22,974 nt of DNA from Methanocellales archaeon (lineage in GTDB: Archaea; Halobacteriota; UBA148), in NCBI GenBank assembly GCA_013415795.1, contig JAAEEL010000047.1, forward strand, positions 1-22,974, written 5' to 3'. The notes beneath the pieces were generated by a model. That model saw only the letters and a list, made by a program, of their open reading frames with translations, was not told the origin of the DNA and made no database searches. Within the stretch, counting starts at the first letter, position 1. Each line of letters begins with the position of its first letter. The position numbers were made by a program, and so were the translations under genes. Positions 1 to 9,183 of this stretch are shown here, piece after piece.

Positions 1-17
1 CTATCATGAGAAAATAA

Positions 18-47
18 TGATATACTAGGTTTTCTTATAACTATTAT
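18..47 (+). promoter_or_regulatory. weak TATA-like element before polymerase D large subunit
   Basis: A TATA-like stretch (tgatatact, 18-26) lies 22-30 bases before the ATG at 48. That spacing would give a leaderless or near-leaderless transcript, and no Shine-Dalgarno sequence is visible. The region is AT-rich and the window starts just upstream, so this is a weak call. Confidence 0.3.
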
Positions 48-3000
48 ATGATGATTTCTGAGCAGATCCAATCATATTTTAATTCGCTGGAAGCTGAGCT
101 AGGGCGCTGTATAGAAATAGCGAAAGACGCCAAGAAGCGAGGCGAAGATCCACTTCAGAGTCCAGAGATTCTGTTGGCCAAGGATCTGGCTGATAGGGTA
201 GAAAGCCTTGTTGGCATCAAGGGATTAGCCCAAAGAATTCGCGAGTTGGAATCTCAAATGTCCAGAGAGGAAGCAGCATTGCATATAGGATTGGATTTTG
301 CTGAAGGCGTAATAGGGGACAAATTCGGGCTTGATTTAGTAGAGGATGCGATCAGGACGGCAGTTGCAATACTTACCGAAGGAATCGTAGCTGCCCCAAT
401 TGAAGGCATCGCCAGAGTTGGCTTGGGTAAAAACGATGATGGCACAGACTATCTGAAAATATATTACTCCGGCCCCATCAGGAGTGCAGGAGGAACTGCC
501 CAGGCACTTTCCGTCTTAGTGGCTGATTATGTGCGCAGAAAAGTTGGCATATCAGAATATAAACCGAGAAAAGAGGAAGTTGAGCGCTGTGCTGAGGAAG
601 TCCTTCTTTATAAAAGGATAACAAATCTTCAATACACACCCTCAAACGAGGAAATCCGACTGATCGTCAATAATTGTCCTATTTGCATAGACGGCGAACC
701 CACTGAGGAAGAAGAAGTCTCCGCCTACAGGAATCTAGATCGCATAGAGACTAACCGGGTTAGAGGCGGAATGGTGCTTGTGCTGGCAGAAGGTCTTGCT
801 TTAAAGGCACCGAAGGTCAAGTCACATGTATCACAATTGGGTTTAGACGGTTGGGAATGGTTGGATAACTTGATAGTTAAAAAATATGTGGGCGATAAAG
901 TATCTGGGAAAAAAGAAAAGTTCCTAGAGGGCATTATAGCTGGACGCCCTGTCTTTTCCCACCCCTCTTCTAAAGGAGGATTTCGATTGCGATATGGGCG
1001 TTCGCGCAATTCGTGCTATGCCACTGCAGGAATCCATCCTGCTACGATGATCATGCTTGATGATTTTATTGCCACTGGGACTCAAATGAAGGTTGAGATG
1101 CCCGGAAAAGCTGCTGGTATTACGCCGGTTGACTCAATAGAAGGCCCGACGGTTCGCTTGGTTAATGGAGATGTTTTGCGCATAGATTCAGTAGAACAAG
1201 CATACGAATTACGCCCGAGCGTTGAAGAGATAATCGATGTTGGAGAAATCCTAATCAACTATGGCGACTTTCTGGAGAATGCCCATCCACTCTTTCCAGC
1301 TTCATATTGTTATGAGTGGTGGGTCCAAGAGCTTGAAGATAAAATTTCCGTACAAGAAGACCTCAGGGATATAACGCCAGAGAGGGCATTCGAGCTGTCA
1401 GAGAAATTTAATGTGCCTTTACATCCTAAATATACCTATCTGTGGCAAGACATCACAATCCAAGATTTGGGGCTTTTAGCAGAACATATTTCTAAAAGAG
1501 GAAAATATGATGAAATTCTAAAAATTCCGAGTGAACCAATAGTTAAGGAACTCCTAGAAACTCTATTGGTCCCCCATAAGGTTCGTAGGGACAACATAAT
1601 CGTAGAAAACGCCCTTCCAATTATTCGGTGTATTGGGCTGGATCAAGATCTAAATAGGGTGTGTGTACCCAAAACATACGAAAAAACGATAGAAGCAGTA
1701 TCAGCAATGGCAGGTGTACAAATTCGAGAGCGTGCACCGATCAGAATTGGCAGCAGGATGGGAAGACCAGAGAAATCCAAAGAAAGAAAAATGCATCCTC
1801 CAGTACATGTATTGTTCCCAACCGGTGGTGAAAGAAGCAGAAATCGCTCATTAAATGGTAAAAAGGGGGAAATTGAAATTGAGTTGGGGATAAAAAAGTG
1901 TCCCACTTGTGACATCACTACCTTCAAAAATCTTTGTGATTGTGGTAACCGAACTTTTCCAATTAGGTTCTGCACAAGTTGTGGCATCTCCTCTGGTGAA
2001 AAGGAACATTGCTCACGTTGTGGTAGTAACACCTCTTCTGTTAGAAAGCAAACCATAGATTTTGGTGCCCTATATGCAATGTCACTGGAAAGATTAGGCG
2101 AAAGAGAGCCCGAGAAATTCAAAGGCGTGCTCGGTTTGACGTCTAAAGATCAGACTCCTGAGCCACTGGAAAAAGGAATTCTAAGAGCAAAGAATGAAAT
2201 ATATGTATTCAAGGATGGAACCACCAGATATGATCTGACGGATTTGCCTCTAACCCACTTCATGCCAAGGGAGATCTCTACATCGATAGACAAGATCATT
2301 GATCTCGACTATTGCATAGATATGTGCGGCAAACCCCTAAAAAACGAAAATCAAGTTATTGAGCTAAGGCCCCAAGATGTGATACTCTCAAAGTGCGCTG
2401 GGGATTATTTGTTACGTGTTGCAAATTTTGTGGATGAACTGTTGGTAAAATACTATGGTTCAGAGGCGTATTACAAAGCCCAATATATTGGTGATCTGGT
2501 GGGAAAACTAGTCATAGGGCTTGCTCCCCACACATCTGCAGGAGTCCTAGGACGTATACTGGGCTTCACCAATGCATCTGTATGTTATGCTCATCCATTT
2601 TTCCATGCAGCTAAACGTCGTAATTGTGATGGTGACGAGGACTGCATAATGCTTTTGATGGATGGTCTGCTCAACTTTTCCCGTTCCTATCTACCGGACA
2701 GACGTGGAGGTAAGATGGATGCACCTCTTGTGCTTACTACGCGCATAGATCCAAACGAGATCGATAGTGAAGCCCACAATATAGATCTCCTGAGCAGATA
2801 TCCATTGGAATTCTATGAGGCATCTATGAGACAAGTCGACCCAAAGGATCTAGAGACAAAAATGGATTTAGTCGGAGCAAGATTGGGCTCTCCAATGCAA
2901 TATGAGGGCTTTTACTTCACACATGATACCTCTGATATTGCAGCTGGTCCGAAAAACAGCGCATATAAGACGTTGGGAACCATGATCGATAAAATGGAGG

Positions 3001-3377
3001 CACAACTAAAATTATCAAGGAAGATCAGGGCTGTAAACGCAAGAGATGTAGCTGAGCGCGTCATAGTCTCACATTTCCTACCAGACTTGATCGGCAATTT
3101 ACGTGCATTCTCAAAACAAAAAATGCGATGTGTTAGGTGTAATGCTAGGATTAGGAGACCTCCACTTAGGGGTACCTGCCCAAAATGTGGCGGTAGGGTG
3201 ATACTGACAGTACACGAAGGCTCCGTCAAGAAATATCTGGATATCTCGCTTAAAACGGCAGAAGAATATGGTATCTCAAACTACACGAAACAGAGACTTC
3301 ACTTATTAGAACTCGAAGTTCGTTCACTATTCGCCTCTGATAAAGTCAAACAAGCGGAATTGGTGGATTTTATGTAA
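48..3377 (+). CDS. polC: DNA polymerase D (family D) large subunit DP2
   Basis: This is the catalytic subunit of the archaeal replicative polymerase D, which works with the exonuclease subunit DP1 (not in this window). The protein has 1109 residues, within the usual DP2 range. The catalytic NCDGDED segment is at about 859-865, with the two Asp (861, 863) that in this family bind metal, followed by the conserved stretch ending in DRRGGKMDAPLVL. A zinc-binding region lies at 618-658 (CPTC ... CSRC) and a second at 1028-1047 (CVRC ... CPKC). Many archaeal DP2 genes carry an intein at the catalytic site; this one reads through without interruption. The second codon is also ATG, so the start may be 48 or 51. 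The gene stands alone, with a 240-base spacer before the next cluster, and has no obvious functional link to it. Confidence 0.97.
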   Translation: MMISEQIQSYFNSLEAELGRCIEIAKDAKKRGEDPLQSPEILLAKDLADRVESLVGIKGLAQRIRELESQMSREEAALHIGLDFAEGVIGDKFGLDLVEDAIRTAVAILTEGIVAAPIEGIARVGLGKNDDGTDYLKIYYSGPIRSAGGTAQALSVLVADYVRRKVGISEYKPRKEEVERCAEEVLLYKRITNLQYTPSNEEIRLIVNNCPICIDGEPTEEEEVSAYRNLDRIETNRVRGGMVLVLAEGLALKAPKVKSHVSQLGLDGWEWLDNLIVKKYVGDKVSGKKEKFLEGIIAGRPVFSHPSSKGGFRLRYGRSRNSCYATAGIHPATMIMLDDFIATGTQMKVEMPGKAAGITPVDSIEGPTVRLVNGDVLRIDSVEQAYELRPSVEEIIDVGEILINYGDFLENAHPLFPASYCYEWWVQELEDKISVQEDLRDITPERAFELSEKFNVPLHPKYTYLWQDITIQDLGLLAEHISKRGKYDEILKIPSEPIVKELLETLLVPHKVRRDNIIVENALPIIRCIGLDQDLNRVCVPKTYEKTIEAVSAMAGVQIRERAPIRIGSRMGRPEKSKERKMHPPVHVLFPTGGERSRNRSLNGKKGEIEIELGIKKCPTCDITTFKNLCDCGNRTFPIRFCTSCGISSGEKEHCSRCGSNTSSVRKQTIDFGALYAMSLERLGEREPEKFKGVLGLTSKDQTPEPLEKGILRAKNEIYVFKDGTTRYDLTDLPLTHFMPREISTSIDKIIDLDYCIDMCGKPLKNENQVIELRPQDVILSKCAGDYLLRVANFVDELLVKYYGSEAYYKAQYIGDLVGKLVIGLAPHTSAGVLGRILGFTNASVCYAHPFFHAAKRRNCDGDEDCIMLLMDGLLNFSRSYLPDRRGGKMDAPLVLTTRIDPNEIDSEAHNIDLLSRYPLEFYEASMRQVDPKDLETKMDLVGARLGSPMQYEGFYFTHDTSDIAAGPKNSAYKTLGTMIDKMEAQLKLSRKIRAVNARDVAERVIVSHFLPDLIGNLRAFSKQKMRCVRCNARIRRPPLRGTCPKCGGRVILTVHEGSVKKYLDISLKTAEEYGISNYTKQRLHLLELEVRSLFASDKVKQAELVDFM

Positions 3378-3488
3378 ATCTAATTGTTTATATTGTCCTC
3401 CTAGATGTCTTTGAATTGCTTGCTAGAAATATTGTTATGAACGATGGTAAAAATGCTAAGTTGACTATTGCCATTATTGCATATATTT

Positions 3489-3504
3489 TATAAAAATTTT
3501 TATA
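3489..3504. repeat. 16-bp perfect palindrome of A and T
   Basis: The sequence tataaaaatttttata reads the same on both strands. It lies between polC and the iron-sulfur gene and contains TATA-box-like sequence on both strands. It could be part of the 3622 promoter or, as a T-rich tract, a terminator for polC. A/T palindromes arise easily by chance in AT-rich spacers. Confidence 0.35.
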
Positions 3505-3519
3505 TAACTGAAGAATAGC

Positions 3520-3545
3520 TTCCATATAAATCCTCTAATATGGAA
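3520..3545. promoter_or_regulatory. candidate operator upstream of the HdrA-like gene
   Basis: A perfect 8-bp inverted repeat (ttccatat / atatggaa) has a 10-bp spacer and is centred about 90 bases before the ATG at 3622. The geometry fits a dimeric DNA-binding protein. The arms do not match the ModE-like palindrome at 16257-16288, although the 10-bp spacer is the same. The regulator is unknown. Confidence 0.35.
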
Positions 3546-3621
3546 ATAAATACCCACTATTTTTCTTGTTCTCTTATCAATTCATAAGTATTATGTCTTA
3601 TTAGTACGATATAATGTTTTG

Positions 3622-5676
3622 ATGGGTATTGGTATTTTTCTTTGTACATGCAACAATACGTCAAGCATCGATTTCAGGGAAGTCAATCGGAGTATTAAAA
3701 AAGAAGTAGAGGTCGTAGAGGTTCACGACCTATTGTGTCAGGCAGACGGTCTCTCGTATATTATAGATGACATCAGAAGAAAAGAAATTGACGCTATTAT
3801 CATAGGTTGTACATTCAAAAAACGAATTTTCGAAGAACTGGTTGGTGGAGCAGGTTTCGAAGGTAATGACGTAACACTTTTAAATCTCAGAGAGAATTGT
3901 GGGTGGGTTCATGATAAAAAGGGTGCTACGGAAAAGGCAAAGCGTTTGATTCTGGCAGCCATCAATCGTATAATGACCAGACCTCGAACTGAGAGGTTTG
4001 TCATCGATGTTGGATATGATGTTTTGGTCATCGGAGATTCGAATCTAGGAATTAGCATCGCAAAAAGCCTTTCAAACTTTGCTAATGTACAACTTTTGAT
4101 GAAAACTGGCTTGGGTTTAACCTCTTTAGAGGATGTGTTGGTTCACATCGGATCTGTAAAAGATGTTAAAGGGGTACTAGGTTCTTTTTCTGTAGAAATA
4201 GTGAAAGGGAAAATCGATACGAAGAGATGCATAATTTGCGGATTTTGCGATAATATATGTAAGAAAAATGCAATTCAATCTGGTTTGGTGTATTCAATAA
4301 ATGATTTATGCAATGGATGTGGCGAATGTATTGATGTATGCCCAACTGCTGCCATCGATCTAAGTTATAAAAATGAAACGCTAAAGGCAGGGCAGGTCTT
4401 GGTGATTGGAGACTGGAAATATCCTGTGATAGAAGGCATTCACTTGTGCGGGGATGACCCCCAATCTGCGTTGTTGAATGTCATTTCAAATCTCGGAAAA
4501 ATTAAAAAACAAAGGGCACTGGATCTTAACTTAGAAAACTGTGCAGCCGGAAAAAGCGAGAAAATCGGCTGTGAGATATGTGAGATTGCATGTCCGAATG
4601 TTGCAATAACACGCGATGGAGATAGCATATCATTTGAAGAGATTGCATGCAATGCTTGTGGAACCTGCTCTGCTATTTGTCCAATCTCACTTCCTCAAAT
4701 GAGGGAATGTTCAGACGATGTAATATATTCTCAGATGGAGGTATTGCTGAGCAAAAAAAAGAAAGATGTGGATCTCAAGGTGCTAATGTTTGCCTGCTCT
4801 GAATGTGAGTCAACCCTAGAGTCAGTGGGTAGAAAAAGACTTCAGTACCCCCCCCTTCTCCCATTATTTGTTTCCTGTGCTGACGCTGTTTCAGAGGCAC
4901 ATATCCTTCGAGCATTTGATCTGGGAGCAGATGGGGTTATCCTGCTGAGATGTGAAGACTGCCAAAATGATGTTCTAGCAGGTGGATTAGCATTAAAATT
5001 TGCTAATACGGCTCTGGCTGCATTTGATCTTGGTGAGCGAGTAAGGCAGATGAAAGGTTATTCTGGTGAACCAGACCTGTTCGTGAGTGCTGTGACGGAT
5101 TTCGTACAAGGTTTAAGCCCGTCCCCTATCAGAAATAAGAAACCAACAAAATTGGATAAAACAGCAAAGAGAAACGTCATATTGAGTTTGGTTCATGCTC
5201 TGTCGGTGAAGACAGGCATATCGCCAAACTTCGTTGAGGAGGATACGCTATTTCCTTTTGCAGATATTACCGTCTCAGAAAAGTGTACCATCTGCAACGC
5301 ATGCATGAACATGTGCCCTATGAATGCGATAATAAGGAGGGATAATAGGGTAGACTTCATATATGGATACTGCATATCATGCGGGTTGTGCGAAAAAGCG
5401 TGCCCAGAGGGCGCCCTTAAACTGAAAAAGGTGCTCGATTTCGCTAAACTAGTAGAACCAAAAGAGATCAACTTGGCAGAGTCAGATCTTATTAAGTGCG
5501 AGGAATGTGGCAAACCATTCATAACCCATGCAGCATTTAATCGGGCATCGAATTTGATCCGAGGATCAGAGGGAAAAGATGAGTTCAGTACAGAGGAGCG
5601 ATTGGGCCTTATGAAATACTGCGAGGATTGTAGGGCTGTGAGGGCATTAAAAAGGGTTTTGGAGACAATAAAGTGA
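3622..5676 (+). CDS. HdrA-like/MvhD-like poly-[4Fe-4S] protein of the formate dehydrogenase cluster
   Basis: This is a cytoplasmic 684-residue protein with no signal peptide or membrane segment. I start it at the ATG at 3622; an in-frame TTG sits directly before it. Residues 1-120 resemble the N-terminal domain of heterodisulfide reductase HdrA (NLRENCGWVH followed by EKAKRLI). The FAD site that should follow is degenerate: VLVIGDSNLG replaces the GxGxxG loop. Next come two ferredoxin motifs (Cys from 203 and 230), two more (from about 317 and 343), an MvhD-like segment (Cys 392, 395, 419, 444, 447) and another ferredoxin pair (from 555 and 584). The C-terminal domain has CEEC at 626 and CEDC at 667. 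The last part resembles, from memory, iron-sulfur proteins beside formate dehydrogenase genes of Campylobacter-type bacteria. Its 3' end overlaps the TorD gene (GTGA), so the two are co-transcribed. Role unknown: electron wiring or enzyme maturation. Confidence 0.85.
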   Translation: MGIGIFLCTCNNTSSIDFREVNRSIKKEVEVVEVHDLLCQADGLSYIIDDIRRKEIDAIIIGCTFKKRIFEELVGGAGFEGNDVTLLNLRENCGWVHDKKGATEKAKRLILAAINRIMTRPRTERFVIDVGYDVLVIGDSNLGISIAKSLSNFANVQLLMKTGLGLTSLEDVLVHIGSVKDVKGVLGSFSVEIVKGKIDTKRCIICGFCDNICKKNAIQSGLVYSINDLCNGCGECIDVCPTAAIDLSYKNETLKAGQVLVIGDWKYPVIEGIHLCGDDPQSALLNVISNLGKIKKQRALDLNLENCAAGKSEKIGCEICEIACPNVAITRDGDSISFEEIACNACGTCSAICPISLPQMRECSDDVIYSQMEVLLSKKKKDVDLKVLMFACSECESTLESVGRKRLQYPPLLPLFVSCADAVSEAHILRAFDLGADGVILLRCEDCQNDVLAGGLALKFANTALAAFDLGERVRQMKGYSGEPDLFVSAVTDFVQGLSPSPIRNKKPTKLDKTAKRNVILSLVHALSVKTGISPNFVEEDTLFPFADITVSEKCTICNACMNMCPMNAIIRRDNRVDFIYGYCISCGLCEKACPEGALKLKKVLDFAKLVEPKEINLAESDLIKCEECGKPFITHAAFNRASNLIRGSEGKDEFSTEERLGLMKYCEDCRAVRALKRVLETIK

Positions 5677-6305
5677 CAGAAATTGAAGAATTTTTGAAAT
5701 TGAGAAAAAATCTATATGCGTTTTTATATAGGATGTATGTGGAGGAGCCACCACATGAGCTTGTTGAAGACCTAGTGAATAATAGGTTCCCAATTCCGGA
5801 CCTGAAACCGTTGAACGAGGACATGAGAGACGGCTTTGAGATTTTGAGAAAGTTCATGAAAGCAAGCAAAGAGGTGGACGAGGTTCATGAAAGGCTGACG
5901 AACGAATACACCCGCCTATTTCTAGGTCCCGGTGGACTTCCGGTTCCACCCTATGAGTCCATGTATGTAGACGGAAAGATGATGGCCCCCTCTTTATTAA
6001 GGCTTAAAAAGGATTACAGAAAAGCCGGAATCTCAAAATCCAAAGACTATCCTGAACCAGAGGATCACATAGCATTTGAACTAAAGTTCATGGAACATCT
6101 GTGTGAATTAGCGCTCAAAGATAGGAGTTGCAGTGGAAAATACTGGGTGCTACAAAAGGAATTTATGGACGACCATCTTATGAAATGGGTACCGGATTTT
6201 TGTGAAGATCTGTACAAAAATGAGCAATCTGATTTCTACAAAGGAATTGCAAAGATAACCAAGGGCTTCATATTTCTTGATAAAGATTGGATTGACGAAT
6301 TATAA
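5673..6305 (+). CDS. TorD/DmsD/NarJ-family chaperone for the exported formate dehydrogenase
   Basis: This 210-residue protein belongs to the all-helical TorD family, which binds the twin-arginine leader of apo-molybdoenzymes and delays export until cofactor is inserted. Visible signatures are EYTRLFLGPG (78-87), PPYESMY (92-98) and the family motif in PEPEDHIAFELKFM (127-140). The start is GTG at 5673, overlapping the TGA of the upstream gene as GTGA, with ggag at 5661-5664 as a possible ribosome site; translational coupling is likely. The catalytic subunit with a Tat leader begins 88 bases downstream and is the obvious client. The protein is cytoplasmic, with no signal peptide or transmembrane helix. 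Confidence 0.9.
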   Translation: MTEIEEFLKLRKNLYAFLYRMYVEEPPHELVEDLVNNRFPIPDLKPLNEDMRDGFEILRKFMKASKEVDEVHERLTNEYTRLFLGPGGLPVPPYESMYVDGKMMAPSLLRLKKDYRKAGISKSKDYPEPEDHIAFELKFMEHLCELALKDRSCSGKYWVLQKEFMDDHLMKWVPDFCEDLYKNEQSDFYKGIAKITKGFIFLDKDWIDEL

Positions 6306-6327
6306 GATAATATTCAATCTTAAGAAA

Positions 6328-6386
6328 CGTAACTGTTTAATAGTATAACTTGTATAAAGTTACGAGTTTTACTATAAATAAGGAGG
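6328..6386 (+). promoter_or_regulatory. candidate promoter/operator and strong ribosome site of fdhA
   Basis: A 7-bp perfect inverted repeat (cgtaact at 6328-6334, agttacg at 6358-6364) encloses an AT-rich stretch containing TATA-like tttaatagtataac. A strong Shine-Dalgarno sequence aggagg (6381-6386) sits 7 bases before the ATG at 6394. An operator flanking a TATA box would give separate control of fdhA relative to the two genes upstream. The regulator is unknown; the local ModE-like protein is one candidate. Confidence 0.45.
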
Positions 6387-6393
6387 AAAAATA

Positions 6394-9171
6394 ATGGCGG
6401 CAAAAACAAAATCTATCCTCAGTGAACTAAAGATAAGCAGACGTACCTTCGCCAAATTGACTGCACTTGGTGCGGCTGCAACTCTTGGAGGATATGCGAC
6501 TTCTAAGAAGTTTACAGGTAAGTTATTCGAGAAAGTAGCAGCACAACCAACTCCAGAACTATATTCGTCAACGAAGCGAGTTAAAAGCATTTGCTCTTTT
6601 TGCTCTGTAGGTTGTGGATATATAGGTGTTGTAGAGGACGGCGTATTCACCAAGATGGACGCATGGGAAACTCACCCCATAAACCTTGGAGGAATGTGCT
6701 CCAAGGGCGCATCTATGGCAAACGTCACCAACTCCCCGAGAAGACTGAAATACCCAATGGAGAAAGTCGGCGGCAAGTGGAAGAGAATCTCATGGGAAGA
6801 GGCTTTGGACAAGGTCTCAAACCAGTTGAGCAGCATTAGGAACTCTTACGGACCAGACTCCGTCTTCTTCTGCGGGCTTGTGCATGGGTCCAACGAAGAG
6901 GCTTACATGCTCAGAAAGTTTGCTATGCTGTTCGGTACGAACAACGTAGACCACCAGGCAAGGATATGCCACTCAACTACGGTTGCAGGACTACTATCTA
7001 CATTCGGTCATGGTGCTATGACTAGCACTGTCATTGCGCTGCAACATGCCAAGTGCCACTTCTTCTTTGGTTCTAATGCGGCAGAGGCACACCCGGTAAT
7101 GATGCAGAAAATCCTTGATGCGAAAGACAGGGGCGCAAAGATCGTCGTCGCAGACCCGAGGCTCACTAGAACGGCAGCAAAGGCAGATTTATTCGTTAGA
7201 TTCAGACCAGGATCAGATATTGCGTTTATATATGGTCTCATTAACATCATCCTAGAGAACGGCTGGCAGGATCAAGAGTTTATCGATAACAGAACCTATG
7301 GGTTCGAGTACGTGAAGGAGGCTGTGAAGGACTACACACCAGAGGTCGTGGAAAGAATCACTGGAACTCCGGCAGGCCAGCTCAGAGAAGTAGCGAGAAT
7401 GATTTCTGAAAACAGGCCAAGCAATGTGATATGGTCAATGGGTGTTACTCAACACTCTGTAGGTAGCCAAATCGTTAGAGCGTGTGCCATACTGTCATGC
7501 ATACTCGGCAACCAAGGACAATGGGGCGGAGGATGCATTCCAGCCAGAGGGCACGACAACGTGCAAGGCGTTACAGATATGTGCGTCCTATCACACTTCT
7601 TGCCAGGATACTATGGCGTAACGGCCGAATCGTCTTGGAAGTGGTATGCACAGTGCTTCAGCGACACACCCAGTACGAGTGGAAAGATAACATTCGATGA
7701 ACTGAAAGCCAGGTTCGATACCTACAACGGCGAGAGCATGATGACAAAGATAGGGTTCGCCGTATCACGTTGGTACGAAGGCGTTCTGAAACCAGAAGCT
7801 GAAATCGATCAGCCACGCAATATAAAAGCAGCCGTATTCTGGGGCGAAGCCACAAGTTCGGTCACAGAGATGAAAAAAGAGAAAGATGCAATGGAGAAAC
7901 TCGATCTTATCGTGATCGTCGATCCATTTCCGACCAGTGCATCTGCTATGCCAAACAGGTCAGATGGAATAATCTTGTTACCTGCTGCAACTCGCCAAGA
8001 GGGCACTGGCAGCGTGACAACTACTGGAAGAGAATGGCAGTGGAGAGATGCAGTAATATCGCCAATGTACGAGAGTCGAAGCGACATGTGGATCATGCAG
8101 CAGCTGGCCGATAGATTGGGGTTCGGAGAACACTACGATTACAAGAGCATAGAGGATGTAACAAGGGAGATAAACCTTGCTTGCAGACCAATAGGTCTCC
8201 AAGGACAGACTCCCGAAAGGATGAAGTTACAGAAGGAATACGATTACACATTTGATCCATGGGACGGCAGAGCGAAAGGCGGACCATGCGACGGACAATA
8301 CTGGGGACTTCCATGGCCTTGCTGGACGACCGATCATCCGGGAACGCCGGTTCTGTATTGTGACAAGGCACCTGTGACGGAAGGCGGACACGATTTCAGA
8401 GCGAGATGGACATATCCAGCCGACGAACCCAATGCGGGCGAGAACATCGTGAGGGGCAACCTACCTCCAGCCAGTACAGGTGGTAGCATACACTGGACAT
8501 ATGCATATGGGACTGACGCAACAGGAGAGGTTAACAGACAGGCACTTGCAGAGGGCAATCCACCGACAGGCAGAGGAAGAGCCATGTTAAGGGTGGCAGG
8601 ATGGACAGACCAAGTGCCCAGACATAGAGAGCCCATAGAGAGCCCGGATCCAGCCCTAGTAGCGATGTATCCGACCTATGAGGACAAGAAGATGTACAGA
8701 GTTCTAACCGAATTCAAGACGGAACAGCAGAGATCCGTCGCCGAAAAGCGTCATGAGAAGTATCCGTTCGTCCTGACTACAGGCAGACAGGTCGAGCATC
8801 ACGGCGGAGGCGCTCAAACCAGAAACGCAGATTATCTTGCGGAGATTCAGCCAGAGATGTATGTCGAGATCAATCCGACGGTTGCAAACTACATAGGAGC
8901 AAAACACTGGGACTATGTATGGGTTGAATCCGCTCGAGGGAGATGTAGGGTAAGAGCAAATGTGACCAAGAGAGTCGACGAAAGGACTTTATTCATGCCA
9001 TATCACTGGGCGGGTGTCTTCGAAGGAGTAGATTACGGAGACAGATATCCAGAAGGCACTGAAGAGCTTGCGAGGGGAGACTCATGCAACATCATCACAT
9101 CCCCGGGATATGACGAGCAGACGCAGATGCAAGAGACGAAAGTGGCATTATGCAATGTCTATAAGGCGTAG
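6394..9171 (+). CDS. fdhA: formate dehydrogenase catalytic subunit, Tat-exported, Cys-type, bis-MGD Mo/W
   Basis: This 925-residue catalytic subunit resembles FDH-N-type enzymes and oxidises formate or reduces CO2. A twin-arginine leader (SRRTFAK, 15-21) is followed by a hydrophobic Ala/Gly-rich stretch, so the mature enzyme faces outside. One [4Fe-4S] cluster is bound by Cys67, 70, 74 and 102. The active-site segment QARICHSTTVAGL places Cys192-His193 where FDH-N has selenocysteine-His; this pair distinguishes formate dehydrogenases from nitrate or DMSO reductases. Typical FDH segments GLPWPCW and, near the C-terminus, EHHGGGAQTRNADYL and QTQMQETK are present. The length matches exported enzymes of Campylobacterota. 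The gene looks richer in G and C than its neighbours by eye. It is followed 12 bases later by the iron-sulfur subunit, whose ribosome site touches the stop codon. The metal is probably tungsten, given the TupABC genes nearby (inference). Confidence 0.93.
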   Translation: MAAKTKSILSELKISRRTFAKLTALGAAATLGGYATSKKFTGKLFEKVAAQPTPELYSSTKRVKSICSFCSVGCGYIGVVEDGVFTKMDAWETHPINLGGMCSKGASMANVTNSPRRLKYPMEKVGGKWKRISWEEALDKVSNQLSSIRNSYGPDSVFFCGLVHGSNEEAYMLRKFAMLFGTNNVDHQARICHSTTVAGLLSTFGHGAMTSTVIALQHAKCHFFFGSNAAEAHPVMMQKILDAKDRGAKIVVADPRLTRTAAKADLFVRFRPGSDIAFIYGLINIILENGWQDQEFIDNRTYGFEYVKEAVKDYTPEVVERITGTPAGQLREVARMISENRPSNVIWSMGVTQHSVGSQIVRACAILSCILGNQGQWGGGCIPARGHDNVQGVTDMCVLSHFLPGYYGVTAESSWKWYAQCFSDTPSTSGKITFDELKARFDTYNGESMMTKIGFAVSRWYEGVLKPEAEIDQPRNIKAAVFWGEATSSVTEMKKEKDAMEKLDLIVIVDPFPTSASAMPNRSDGIILLPAATRQEGTGSVTTTGREWQWRDAVISPMYESRSDMWIMQQLADRLGFGEHYDYKSIEDVTREINLACRPIGLQGQTPERMKLQKEYDYTFDPWDGRAKGGPCDGQYWGLPWPCWTTDHPGTPVLYCDKAPVTEGGHDFRARWTYPADEPNAGENIVRGNLPPASTGGSIHWTYAYGTDATGEVNRQALAEGNPPTGRGRAMLRVAGWTDQVPRHREPIESPDPALVAMYPTYEDKKMYRVLTEFKTEQQRSVAEKRHEKYPFVLTTGRQVEHHGGGAQTRNADYLAEIQPEMYVEINPTVANYIGAKHWDYVWVESARGRCRVRANVTKRVDERTLFMPYHWAGVFEGVDYGDRYPEGTEELARGDSCNIITSPGYDEQTQMQETKVALCNVYKA

Positions 9172-9183
9172 GAGGAATGAAAA

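Noticed and set aside
1643..2122. 159-codon minus-strand frame opposite polC
   Set aside because: It lies wholly inside the conserved polymerase gene, its composition reflects the complement of that coding sequence, and no motif is seen.
2600..2660. Possible intein at the DP2 catalytic site
   Set aside because: The protein runs continuously through NCDGDED into the conserved region with no splicing motifs.
3437..3493. 18-codon frame starting atgaacgatggt after polC
   Set aside because: Too short, no ribosome site, overlaps the A/T palindrome, no recognisable similarity.
6955..6975. Selenocysteine codon in fdhA
   Set aside because: The active-site codon is tgc (Cys), with no in-frame TGA.
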